Positions 51,656 through 59,533 of a DNA stretch of 64,000 nucleotides are shown piece after piece. Made by a program: the position numbers and the translations under genes. Origin of the DNA: DAOUBP01 sp034432655 (GTDB lineage: Bacteria > Chloroflexota > Anaerolineae > CG2-30-64-16); the NCBI GenBank assembly GCA_034432655.1, contig DAOUBP010000053.1:11213-75212 (forward strand), in the 5' to 3' direction. Numbering within the stretch: position 1 is the first letter of the stretch; each line of letters starts with the position of its first letter. Under the pieces are notes generated by a model. It was not told where the DNA came from, ran no database searches, and saw only the letters and a program-made list of their open reading frames with translations.

Positions 51656-51661
51656 TATAAT
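51656..51661 (+). promoter_or_regulatory. candidate -10 box for the ABC-F gene
   Basis: A perfect TATAAT at 51656-51661 lies 25 bases before the ABC-F start codon. No convincing -35 element is seen 17 bases upstream (TTCCAG). Confidence 0.35.
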
Positions 51662-51685
51662 GTGACCCGTTGGAGAAATACTGAA

Positions 51686-53599
51686 ATGTCTTTACTGGTG
51701 GCAACCGATCTCAGCAAGGCCTACGGCGCGCTGGATGTCTTTTCCGGTGTGGATCTGCGCGTTGAAGCCGGGGATCGCATCGGGTTTGTCGGCGCGAACG
51801 GCGCCGGCAAGACGACCCTGTTGCGGATCCTGGCCGGCGTCGAGGCGCCCACCACCGGCACTGTGGCGCGCAAGCGCGGCCTGACCGTGGGGTATCTGCC
51901 GCAAGATCCGCCGCCGGCCGGGGAACAAACGCTGCGCGCAGCGATGCTGGAGGTCTTCCTCGATTTGCAGGAGCAGGCCGTGGCGTTGGCCGAGCTGGAG
52001 CGGCGGCTGGCAGAGGCGGCGGCTGGCCAGGACGGCTACGAGGCCCTGCTGGAGGCGTATGGCCAGGCCCAGCTTGCGTTCGAGGCTGCAGGCGGCTACG
52101 ACTACGAGGTGCGCATCCGGCAGGTGTTAGGCGGGCTGGGTTTCAATGAAGATGAGCACGATAAGCCCCTGGCGCACCTCAGCGGGGGCGAGCGCACGCG
52201 CGCGCTGCTGGCCAAATTACTGCTGCAGGAGCCCGATCTGCTCCTGTTGGACGAGCCGACCAACCACCTCGACCTGGAGGCGGTGGAATGGCTTGAAGAG
52301 ATGCTGTTGCGTTGGAAGGGCGCGCTGGTGGTGGTGGCGCACGACCGGTATTTCCTGGACAAAGTCGCCAACCGCATCTGGGACTTGAATTTCGGCCGCG
52401 TCGAGGCTTACCGCGGCAATTATTCGGCCTATCGAACCCAAAAAGAGATGCGGATCGAGCGCCAGCGCCGCGTGTGGGAATCACAGCAGGAATTCATTGA
52501 AAAGACCGAAGAGTTCATCCGCCGCAACCTGGCCGGCCAGCGGACCAAAGAGGCACAGGGCCGGCGCACCCGCCTGGAGCGTTTTCTGCGCGATGAGGCA
52601 GTGGAGCGGCCCCAGGAACAACCGCAGATCCGCCTGGGGTTGACCACTCACATCCGCTCCGGCGACCTGGTGCTGGCCACCAAGGACCTGGCCGTGGGCT
52701 ACGAGCGGCCCCTGTTCTACTGCCCGGACACCGAGATCCGGCGCGGGGATCGGGTGGCGCTGATCGGTCCCAACGGCGCCGGGAAGACGACGCTGTTGAA
52801 AACCATCCTGGGGCAGATCCCTCCCTTGAGCGGCCGGGTGCGTTTTGGCGCCAGCGTGCAGGTCGGCTATCTGGCCCAGGCCCAGGCGGGGCTTGATCCC
52901 GACGAGACGGTGCTGGATTCCATCCTGGAGGTGCGCGAGCTGCCCATCAGCCAGGCGCGCAATTTCCTGGGCCAGTTCCTGTTCTCCGGGGATGATGTTT
53001 TTCGGCCCATCGGCACCCTCAGCGGCGGGCAACGCAGCCGGGTGGCACTGGCGCGGCTCACCCTCCAGGGTGCGAATTTCCTGCTGTTGGATGAGCCGAC
53101 CAACCACCTCGACCTGGACACGCAGGAGATCCTGGAGCAGGTGTTGCGGGCCTTCCCCGGCACCATCCTGCTGGTGACCCACGACCGCTGGCTGGTGCAG
53201 GCGCTGGCCACGCACATCTGGCGGGTAGACGGCAACGAGCTGCGGGTGTATAAAGGCAACTACGCTGAGTATTTGCGGCAGCGCGCAGCCGAGGCGGAGG
53301 CCAAGACGAAGGTTGAGGCTACGGTCGAGGCTGGGCGCGCCGGCGCGGAGGGATACGACCGGGAGCGGGCGCGGGAAGAACGACGCCGACGTAAGGCCGC
53401 AGAGAAGCGGGCAGAAGCTGCTGCAGCGATAGAGGCGCATATCCACGCGCTGGAAGCCCGCCTGCGGGAGCTGAGCACCCAACTGGAGGCAGCTAGCCTG
53501 GCGGGCGACGTGGGCAAAGTCCACCGCCTGGGCGTTGCCTATCAGGAGACAGATGCCGAATTGCATCGCCTGATGGTACAATGGGCAGAGCTGGCGTGA
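51686..53599 (+). CDS. ABC-F family ATPase
   Basis: Soluble protein of 637 residues with two ABC ATPase halves and no membrane domain. Half 1 has GANGAGKTT and LSGGERTRALLAK, with LLLDEPTNHLDLEAVEWLE; half 2 has GPNGAGKTT and LSGGQRSRVALAR. Between them is the P-site tRNA interaction linker (about 235-300), and a charged coiled-coil C-terminus (about 540-637) is present, as in Uup/EttA/YdiF types. It works on the ribosome or in resistance. The ATG 51686 gives the family-typical MSLLVATDLSKAYG; a longer reading is not plausible. Confidence 0.92.
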   Translation: MSLLVATDLSKAYGALDVFSGVDLRVEAGDRIGFVGANGAGKTTLLRILAGVEAPTTGTVARKRGLTVGYLPQDPPPAGEQTLRAAMLEVFLDLQEQAVALAELERRLAEAAAGQDGYEALLEAYGQAQLAFEAAGGYDYEVRIRQVLGGLGFNEDEHDKPLAHLSGGERTRALLAKLLLQEPDLLLLDEPTNHLDLEAVEWLEEMLLRWKGALVVVAHDRYFLDKVANRIWDLNFGRVEAYRGNYSAYRTQKEMRIERQRRVWESQQEFIEKTEEFIRRNLAGQRTKEAQGRRTRLERFLRDEAVERPQEQPQIRLGLTTHIRSGDLVLATKDLAVGYERPLFYCPDTEIRRGDRVALIGPNGAGKTTLLKTILGQIPPLSGRVRFGASVQVGYLAQAQAGLDPDETVLDSILEVRELPISQARNFLGQFLFSGDDVFRPIGTLSGGQRSRVALARLTLQGANFLLLDEPTNHLDLDTQEILEQVLRAFPGTILLVTHDRWLVQALATHIWRVDGNELRVYKGNYAEYLRQRAAEAEAKTKVEATVEAGRAGAEGYDRERAREERRRRKAAEKRAEAAAAIEAHIHALEARLRELSTQLEAASLAGDVGKVHRLGVAYQETDAELHRLMVQWAELA

Positions 53600-53790
53600 G
53601 AGGTCTTAAGAGGAGTGAGGATAGGAAACTGGCCGTGATTGTGCATAAGGCAGAAGAAGGCGGATACTGGGCAGAAGTGCCGGCAATTCCCGGTTGTGCA
53701 ACATAAGGGGACACCTTTGAGGAACTATTACATAATCTTTACGAGGCCATTGAAGGGTGCCTTTCCATGGAGACCGGCCACTTAAGATAG
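53596..53790 (+). pseudogene. hicB: hicB-like antitoxin gene broken by a nonsense codon
   Basis: The frame encodes RKLAVIVHKAEEGGYWAEVP, then AIPGCAT, a TAA stop at 53704-53706, then GDTFEELLHNLYEAIEGCLS. HicB proteins read PGCxTQGDT, so the TAA probably arose from a CAA Gln codon by one C-to-T change. A clear start codon near the N-terminus is also missing (AGG-AAA is preceded by GAT). No hicA is adjacent. It is a decayed, once solitary, antitoxin-like gene. Confidence 0.72.
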
Positions 53791-53852
53791 GCCTATTGCA
53801 TCATCTTCTTCGGCTTGCCGGCCTGACTGAGTCAGATCTGGAGTAAACAGGT

Positions 53853-54947
53853 GTGAAGCCTCTTGTTATAGGCTTGACAGGCCCTATCGGCTCCGGGAAG
53901 AGCCACGTGCGCAACGTGCTGGTGTCGCTGGGCGCCGAGGGCATTGACGCAGACCTCCTGGCGCACCAGGTGATCGCACCCGACGGCCCTGCCTTCGAGC
54001 CGGTGTTGGCCGCATTCGGCCGTGACTTGCTGGGCCCTGAGGGCACCATTGACCGCCAACGGCTGGCGGCCCGCGTTTTCAGCGACGGGCAGGCGTTGGC
54101 CCGGCTGGAAGCCATCGTACATCCTGCAGTAGCGCAGGCCATCGCAGCCCGGATCGCTGCTTCGACGGCGCCCGCCGTGGTCATCGAGGCCATCAAGCTG
54201 CTGGAATCGGGCCTGAGCCGGGCGCTGTGCGACGAAGTCTGGGTGACGCAATGCAGCCTCCGCCAGCAGTTGGCCCGGCTGAAGAAAAGCCGGGGCATGT
54301 CGGCGGAGGAGGTCCGCCGCCGCCTGGCGCATCAGATGCCGGCCGCGCAAATGGCTGCGCAGGCACAACGCCTCATCAACACCGAGGGGACCATGGCTGA
54401 GACAGCCCTGAAGGTGCTTGGCGCGTGGGCCGCGCTGGGGATGCCCCTGCCGTCGCCCGTGATTGCCCCCGGCACCCTTGAGCATGCCGAGGGCACGGCA
54501 GCAGTGCTCAACAGCATCGTGCTGGAAGGGGGGCGCTCGATTACCGGCCGCACCTTCACCCCCGCGCAAGAGCGCGCTTTTCTGCGGGGGATGCCCCGGC
54601 GCTCTTTTCTCACCGTGGCGTTCCTGGGTCGGGTGTTGGTAGGCTTTCAGGTGGTGGCGCCCTACGCCACCTTCACCCACACCATGGATCACGTGGCCAG
54701 CCTGGGCACCTACATCGTCGCGCCGGTCCGGGGTCGGGGCATCGGCCGTGCGCTCAGCGCAGCCACCTGGGATACAGCCCGTGCCGCGGGGTTCACCAAA
54801 TTCGTCATCACCGTGAGGGAGGACAACCCGGAGGCGCAGGGGTTCTATCGGGCATTGGGCTTTCAGCCGTGCGGCCGGCTGACGCGGCAAGCGCTGGTTG
54901 ACGGCCGGTATGTTGATGAGCTTCTATTCGAGTTGTTCCTGGAGTGA
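53853..54947 (+). CDS. coaE: dephospho-CoA kinase fused to a GNAT acetyltransferase
   Basis: A fusion protein of 364 residues. Residues 1-200 are CoaE: P-loop GPIGSGKS (10-17), the substrate motif DADLLAHQVI (33-42) and a lid region LARLKKSRGMSAEEVRRRL. It makes CoA from dephospho-CoA with ATP. Residues 205-364 form a GNAT domain with VRGRGIGRALSAA and DNPEAQGFYRALGF. Since GNAT enzymes use acetyl-CoA, the fusion ties CoA supply to an acyltransferase, but the acceptor is unknown. The start is GTG 53853. No stop or frameshift separates the halves. Confidence 0.9.
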   Translation: MKPLVIGLTGPIGSGKSHVRNVLVSLGAEGIDADLLAHQVIAPDGPAFEPVLAAFGRDLLGPEGTIDRQRLAARVFSDGQALARLEAIVHPAVAQAIAARIAASTAPAVVIEAIKLLESGLSRALCDEVWVTQCSLRQQLARLKKSRGMSAEEVRRRLAHQMPAAQMAAQAQRLINTEGTMAETALKVLGAWAALGMPLPSPVIAPGTLEHAEGTAAVLNSIVLEGGRSITGRTFTPAQERAFLRGMPRRSFLTVAFLGRVLVGFQVVAPYATFTHTMDHVASLGTYIVAPVRGRGIGRALSAATWDTARAAGFTKFVITVREDNPEAQGFYRALGFQPCGRLTRQALVDGRYVDELLFELFLE

Positions 54948-54956
54948 GGTAGCAAT

Positions 54957-55199
54957 ATGGCGCAATTACGGAGACTTTGGGACCGCCATCCGAACCTGGT
55001 TTCATGGTTCATCCTGGCGCTCGGCATGGTGATCATCGTCGTGCTGGCAGCCCGGCATGTGGGTTTTCAGCCCGGCCAGTGGGCCGCGTTGATCGCGGCC
55101 ACCATCGCCCTGGCAGGGCTGTGCGTGTGGATCATCAGCTGGGAAGATGACGAAGAACAAAAAGACGTGATGCGTGAAGACGTGAAGCGTGACGCGTGA
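54957..55199 (+). CDS. small two-helix membrane protein
   Basis: The 80-residue protein has two membrane helices (about 14-32 and 42-61), then a charged tail (SWEDDEEQKDVMREDVKRDA). It starts nine bases after the CoaE fusion gene, so it is in that operon. The last dozen codons are made of the heptamer-like DNA repeats that continue after the stop, which suggests repeat expansion has altered the C-terminus. Function unknown. Confidence 0.68.
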   Translation: MAQLRRLWDRHPNLVSWFILALGMVIIVVLAARHVGFQPGQWAALIAATIALAGLCVWIISWEDDEEQKDVMREDVKRDA

Positions 55200-55243
55200 C
55201 GCGTGATACGCAGTACGCGATACGCAATATGCAATACGCAGTC
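55155..55243. repeat. degenerate heptamer repeats
   Basis: Seven-base units of the type GCGTGAC and then ACGCAAT (e.g. ACGCAGT ACGCGAT ACGCAAT ATGCAAT ACGCAGT) run for about 85 bases over the end of the small membrane protein gene and the gap before dnaJ. Confidence 0.6.
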
Positions 55244-55262
55244 CCTTCGGCGTGAGTGACGA

Positions 55263-56411
55263 ATGAGCAAACGAGATTACTACGAGGTCCTTGGTGTGCC
55301 GCGCGATGCGGACGAGAACGCCATCAAGAGCGCTTACCGCAAGCTGGCCCGCCAGTACCATCCCGACGTCAACAAATCAGAGGACGCCGAGGAACGCTTC
55401 AAAGAGATCAACGAAGCCTATGAGGTGCTGAGCGACCCGGACAAGCGCGCCGCCTACGATCGGTTTGGGCATGCAGCGACCCAGGGTGGTTTTGGTGCCG
55501 GCGGGCCGGGGGCCGGCTTCGGCGGTTTCGGCGGCTTCGGCGGTTTCAGCGATATCTTCGAGGAGTTCTTCGGCGGCTTCACGGGGACGCGCACCGCAGC
55601 GCGCGGGCCGACGCGCGGCGCCGACTTGCGTTTTGACCTGGACATCACCTTTGAAGAAGCCGTCTTCGGCGTGGAAAAAGAGATCGAGGTGCCACGGCTG
55701 GAGACCTGCCCGCAATGCCAGGGCTCCGGCGCCGAGCCGGGCACCAAGCCGATCCGTTGTCCTCAGTGCAACGGCACCGGCGAAGTGCGCCGCGCCCAAC
55801 AGACCATCCTGGGGCAGTTCGTCACCGTGACCACCTGCCCGCGCTGCAACGGGGAGCGTGAGATTGTGACCACGCCCTGTTCCTACTGCCGCGGCCAGAA
55901 GCGCGTGCGGGTCACCCGGAAGCTGGTAGTGAACATCCCGGCCGGCGTGGATGACGGCGTGCGCATCCGGCTGGCCGGCGAAGGGGAGCCCGGTGAGCGC
56001 GGCGGGCCGCCCGGCAGCCTGTTCGTGGTGTTGCACGTGCAACCGCACCCGTTCTTCCAGCGCCAGGAAAACGATATCCTGCTCGAATACCCGATCAACA
56101 TCGTGCAGGCCGCGCTGGGGGCCGAGGTGGAGGTCCCCACCCTGGACGGGCCGGCCAGGTTGACCATCCCGGCCGGCACGCAACACGGGACGGTGTTCAA
56201 GCTGCGCGGCAAAGGGGTGCCCATCTTGCGCAGTAACCGCCGCGGGGATCAACTGGTCGTGGTGCGGGTGGTCGTCCCCGAAAAACTCAACGACAAACAG
56301 CGCAAGCTGTTGAAAGAACTGGGCGACACCCTGGGGCTGGAAACGTTAGGCAAAGACAACCGGACTTTATTCGAAAAGTTCATGGACGCGGTGGGGAACG
56401 CGCTGGGGTGA
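55263..56411 (+). CDS. dnaJ: chaperone protein DnaJ
   Basis: Hsp40 co-chaperone, 382 residues. The J domain has the HPD motif at 33-35 and is followed by a Gly/Phe-rich stretch (about 75-105, GFGGFGGFGGF). The zinc-finger region has four CxxCxGxG-type repeats; the third and fourth are degenerate (CPRCNGER, CSYCRGQK). The C-terminal substrate-binding domains follow. It stimulates DnaK ATPase and delivers unfolded clients. No dnaK or grpE is adjacent. Its stop overlaps the next start (GTGA), so it is coupled to prmA. Confidence 0.94.
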   Translation: MSKRDYYEVLGVPRDADENAIKSAYRKLARQYHPDVNKSEDAEERFKEINEAYEVLSDPDKRAAYDRFGHAATQGGFGAGGPGAGFGGFGGFGGFSDIFEEFFGGFTGTRTAARGPTRGADLRFDLDITFEEAVFGVEKEIEVPRLETCPQCQGSGAEPGTKPIRCPQCNGTGEVRRAQQTILGQFVTVTTCPRCNGEREIVTTPCSYCRGQKRVRVTRKLVVNIPAGVDDGVRIRLAGEGEPGERGGPPGSLFVVLHVQPHPFFQRQENDILLEYPINIVQAALGAEVEVPTLDGPARLTIPAGTQHGTVFKLRGKGVPILRSNRRGDQLVVVRVVVPEKLNDKQRKLLKELGDTLGLETLGKDNRTLFEKFMDAVGNALG

Positions 56412-57406
56412 AGATGGACTGGATCGAGATCAGCGTACAGGCCGACGGCGAGGCGGCCGAGGCGGTCAGTGAGCTGTTCAACCGGCTGAACAGCCGGCCC
56501 GACGGCCAGGGCGGCGCGGTGATTGAAGTGGGCGGGTTCGATCCCGTCGGCGAGGATCACCACCCCTTTGTCGTTGTGAAGACCTACTTGCCTGTCGGCG
56601 AGCCGGAAGCGTTGGACCGCCAGCGGGAGATCGAAGAGGGGTTGTGGCATTTGAGCCGCCTCTATCCCCTGGGTGACATCGCCGTGCAGTCGCTGGCCGA
56701 AGAGGACTGGGCCAACGCCTGGAAGGCAAGCTACCACCCGCTGCGCGTCGGCCGGCGTTTTTGGATTGTGCCGGCGTGGGAGCGCGATAGCATCCGGCCC
56801 ACGGGAGAGGAGCTGCTCATCGTCCTCGATCCCGGGATGGCCTTCGGCACCGGCCTGCATCCCAGCACCCAGCTCTGCCTGTGCCTGATGGAGGACGTGG
56901 TACGGCCGGGCCACCGGGTGCTGGACGCCGGTTGTGGTTCGGGCATCTTGAGCATTGCGGCCGCGCGACTGGGCGCGGCCAGCGTGGATGCATTCGACAT
57001 TGATCCGATTGCGGTTAGAGCCACACAAGAAAACGCAGCGTTGAACGACTTGCCGGTCCCCGTCAACGCGTTCGTGAGCGCGGGACCGGATGTGCGTTGG
57101 GCGCGGCCGCATGCCGCCGACGGAGACAGCCTGGCAGATGCGCCCCGCCCGTTTTTCGCCGCGTTCGGGCCCGACGCGCGGCCTGTCTGGGACGTCATCC
57201 TGGTCAACATCCTGCCGCACGTCATCATCAGCCTGTTGGACGCCGGCCTCCACACCTATCTGGCCCCGGGCGGTGCCATGATCCTGGCCGGCATCATCGA
57301 GGAGCGGGAGCCGGATGTGCGCGCTGCGCTGGCGCGGCACGGGCTGATCGCGACCGCCCGCCTGACTCAGGGTGATTGGATCGGCTTGAGCGTGCGTCCG
57401 GGCTGA
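56408..57406 (+). CDS. prmA: ribosomal protein L11 methyltransferase
   Basis: SAM-dependent methyltransferase, 332 residues, that trimethylates lysines of ribosomal protein L11. An N-terminal ferredoxin-like domain (MDWIEISVQADGEAAEAV) precedes the Rossmann domain with VLDAGCGSGILSIAAARLGA and DPIAVRATQENAALN, then DVILVNILPHVI and a C-terminal GIIEEREPDV. The start is GTG or the ATG six bases on. It overlaps dnaJ by four bases. Confidence 0.92.
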   Translation: MKMDWIEISVQADGEAAEAVSELFNRLNSRPDGQGGAVIEVGGFDPVGEDHHPFVVVKTYLPVGEPEALDRQREIEEGLWHLSRLYPLGDIAVQSLAEEDWANAWKASYHPLRVGRRFWIVPAWERDSIRPTGEELLIVLDPGMAFGTGLHPSTQLCLCLMEDVVRPGHRVLDAGCGSGILSIAAARLGAASVDAFDIDPIAVRATQENAALNDLPVPVNAFVSAGPDVRWARPHAADGDSLADAPRPFFAAFGPDARPVWDVILVNILPHVIISLLDAGLHTYLAPGGAMILAGIIEEREPDVRAALARHGLIATARLTQGDWIGLSVRPG

Positions 57407-57440
57407 TCGTGGCCGCTCTACCGGGTGCCAGCCTACTGCC

Positions 57441-58220
57441 ATGCATCGCTTCTTCGTCTCCCCTGACGCGCTCCGCGCGCAGCCTGTCATCCTCACCGGC
57501 GACCAGGCACATCAGGTGCGTCGGGTGTTGCGGTTGCGCCTGGGAGATCGGGTCACCCTGTTGGATGGCCAGGGGTGGTGCTACGAGGCAGTCCTCATTG
57601 CGCTGAGCGAGACGGATGCCAGGTTCCAGCTTTTGCAACGCCGGCCTGCCGAAGGGGAGCCGGCGGTGCACATCACCCTCTATCAGGCGGTGTTAAAAGG
57701 CGAACGCTTCGACTGGGCGTTGCAGAAGGGCACCGAGGTGGGCATCAGTGCTTTTGTGCCGCTGGTGTGCGAGCGCAACGTGGTGGATGACCTGGATGCC
57801 ATCGAGAGCAAGCGGGAGCGGTGGCAGCGCATCATCCGTGAGGCGGCCGAGCAGAGCGGCCGCGGCCGGCTGCCCATACTGTCTCCGGCCATGTTGTTTT
57901 CCCGGGCAGTGGCGACCTCTGCCGCTGCCCTATCAGCGCAGATGGCGCGGCTGAGCCGTGAACCGCAGCCGGTGCGCCTCATCGCCTGGGAACAAGAGCA
58001 GGGTGCACGGTTGCGCGACGTGTTGCAGAGCTGTAACCTGGCGCCCGGCGCGCGCATCGAAGTGCTGGTCGGGCCGGAGGGCGGATTTACCGCCCAGGAG
58101 ATCGCGCTGGCCCGCCAGCACAATGTGCGACCTATCACGCTGGGGCCGCGCATCCTGCGGGCCGAGACGGCCGGGGTGGTGGCAGCAGCGTTGATTCTGT
58201 ATGAAGCAGGAGAGATCTGA
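57441..58220 (+). CDS. rsmE: 16S rRNA (uracil1498-N3)-methyltransferase
   Basis: SPOUT-class methyltransferase, 259 residues. A PUA-like N-terminus (RFFVSP...; HQVRRVLRLRLGDRVTLLDG) precedes the knotted SAM-binding domain (LYQAVLKGERFDWALQKGTE, then EQSGRGRLP, LVGPEGGFTAQEIALA and RILRAETAGVVAAALIL). It methylates N3 of U1498 in 16S rRNA. It starts 34 bases after prmA and ends 3 bases before the trxB start. Confidence 0.93.
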   Translation: MHRFFVSPDALRAQPVILTGDQAHQVRRVLRLRLGDRVTLLDGQGWCYEAVLIALSETDARFQLLQRRPAEGEPAVHITLYQAVLKGERFDWALQKGTEVGISAFVPLVCERNVVDDLDAIESKRERWQRIIREAAEQSGRGRLPILSPAMLFSRAVATSAAALSAQMARLSREPQPVRLIAWEQEQGARLRDVLQSCNLAPGARIEVLVGPEGGFTAQEIALARQHNVRPITLGPRILRAETAGVVAAALILYEAGEI

Positions 58221-58223
58221 GCG

Positions 58224-59228
58224 ATGTTAGACTTCAATTTGAACCTTGGCAGCGGGGAGACAGCCGAAGAAGAGACCCGCAGCGAAAAAGGGCCGCGGCC
58301 CGAGATCGAAAACGTGATCATCATCGGCAGCGGGCCGGCCGGCTGGTCGGCCGCGATCTACACGGCGCGCGCTGACCTGTGGCCGTTGTTGATCACCGGC
58401 AACGAGCTGGGCGGCCAGATCGCGCTGACCACTGAGGTGGAGAACTTCCCGGGCTTTGAACAGATCCAGGGCCCGGAGCTGGTGGAGCGCATGCAGCGGC
58501 AGGCCGAGCGCTTCGGCACCGAGGTGCTGATTGACTACGTGACCGAGGTAGACGTCAACGGCCCGCCTTTCACCGTGAAGACCGCCAGCGGCAAAGAGTT
58601 CAAGACCAAGGCGATCATCGTCGCGACCGGTGCGTCCCCGCGGCGGCTGGGCGTCCCCAACGAAGAACGCCTGACCGGCCGGGGGGTCAGTTACTGCGCC
58701 ACGTGCGATGGCTTCTTCTTCCGCAACAAAGACGTCATCGTGGTGGGCGGCGGCGACAGCGCGCTGCAAGAAGGGATCTTCCTGACCAAGTTCGCGTCCC
58801 GGGTGCGGATCGTCCATCGCCGCGATCAGTTGCGGGCCGGCGCGACGTTACAGCGGCGGGCCAGGGAGAACCCCAAGATCGAGTTCGTCTTCAACACGGT
58901 GGTGGAGAGCATCAACGGCGCGGAGAAGGTCGAGAGCGTCACCTTGAGGAACGTGGTGACCGGTGAGCGCTACGACACGCCGACCGACGGTGTTTTTGTT
59001 TACATCGGTCACCTGCCCAACAACCAGCTCTTCATCGGCAAGCTGGCCATGGACGAGGAAGGCTATCTGATCACCGACAAGCTGATGCGCACCAGCGTGC
59101 CCGGTATCTTTGCTGCGGGCGAGATCCAGGACCGGCGGTTCAGGCAGGCGGCCACTTCGGCCGGCCAGGGCGTGGCGGCCGCGCTGGAGGTGGAGAAGTA
59201 CCTGGCCGATCTGGAGGACCGCAAGTAG
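58224..59228 (+). CDS. trxB: thioredoxin-disulfide reductase
   Basis: FAD enzyme, 334 residues. FAD-binding IIGSGPAGWSAA (33-44), redox pair Cys158-Cys161 (SYCATCDGFFF), NADPH-binding VVGGGDSALQEG, and a C-terminal AAGEIQDRRFRQAATSAGQGV. It keeps thioredoxin reduced with NADPH. A polar N-terminal extension of about 28 residues is unusual but harmless. It uses Cys, not Sec, at the active site. Confidence 0.94.
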   Translation: MLDFNLNLGSGETAEEETRSEKGPRPEIENVIIIGSGPAGWSAAIYTARADLWPLLITGNELGGQIALTTEVENFPGFEQIQGPELVERMQRQAERFGTEVLIDYVTEVDVNGPPFTVKTASGKEFKTKAIIVATGASPRRLGVPNEERLTGRGVSYCATCDGFFFRNKDVIVVGGGDSALQEGIFLTKFASRVRIVHRRDQLRAGATLQRRARENPKIEFVFNTVVESINGAEKVESVTLRNVVTGERYDTPTDGVFVYIGHLPNNQLFIGKLAMDEEGYLITDKLMRTSVPGIFAAGEIQDRRFRQAATSAGQGVAAALEVEKYLADLEDRK

Positions 59229-59533
59229 GGGACAGGGCGCGGGTGCCGTCCACGGATGAGACCACGAATGCACGAATCCTGTGCCGCGCCCCTGGCGCAT
59301 CCGTGATCCCATCGGTGGACGGCCCCTTTCCTCCGCCGCTGACCACAGGGGATCTTTCCCCAAAGCAAACCAGGCGCACAGACCCCACACCTGATCCACA
59401 TCATACAACCTGGCCCGTTCTTGTGCTATCCTGCGCGCCAGGTGAGACGCCTGCCAGCGCCGTTTTCGTCGGCTCCCCCCATTGGGCCGCTGCGGCACGC
59501 AGCGGTTACATCTGTCTTTTGGGAGGTCACACC
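59229..59533. other. 305-bp gap between trxB and the RHS gene
   Basis: No gene is seen. It contains a large imperfect hairpin after trxB: GCCGTCCAC (59245-59253) with GTGGACGGC (59315-59323), and an overlapping alternative CACGGATG (59251-59258) with CATCCGTG (59298-59305). These share bases, so two folds exclude one another. The RHS leader has a strong GGGAGG ribosome-binding site at its end. Confidence 0.45.

Noticed and set aside
59400..59533. Cyclic-di-GMP or cobalamin riboswitch before the RHS gene
   Set aside because: I could not match the conserved cores of either class; only generic GC-rich stems are present.
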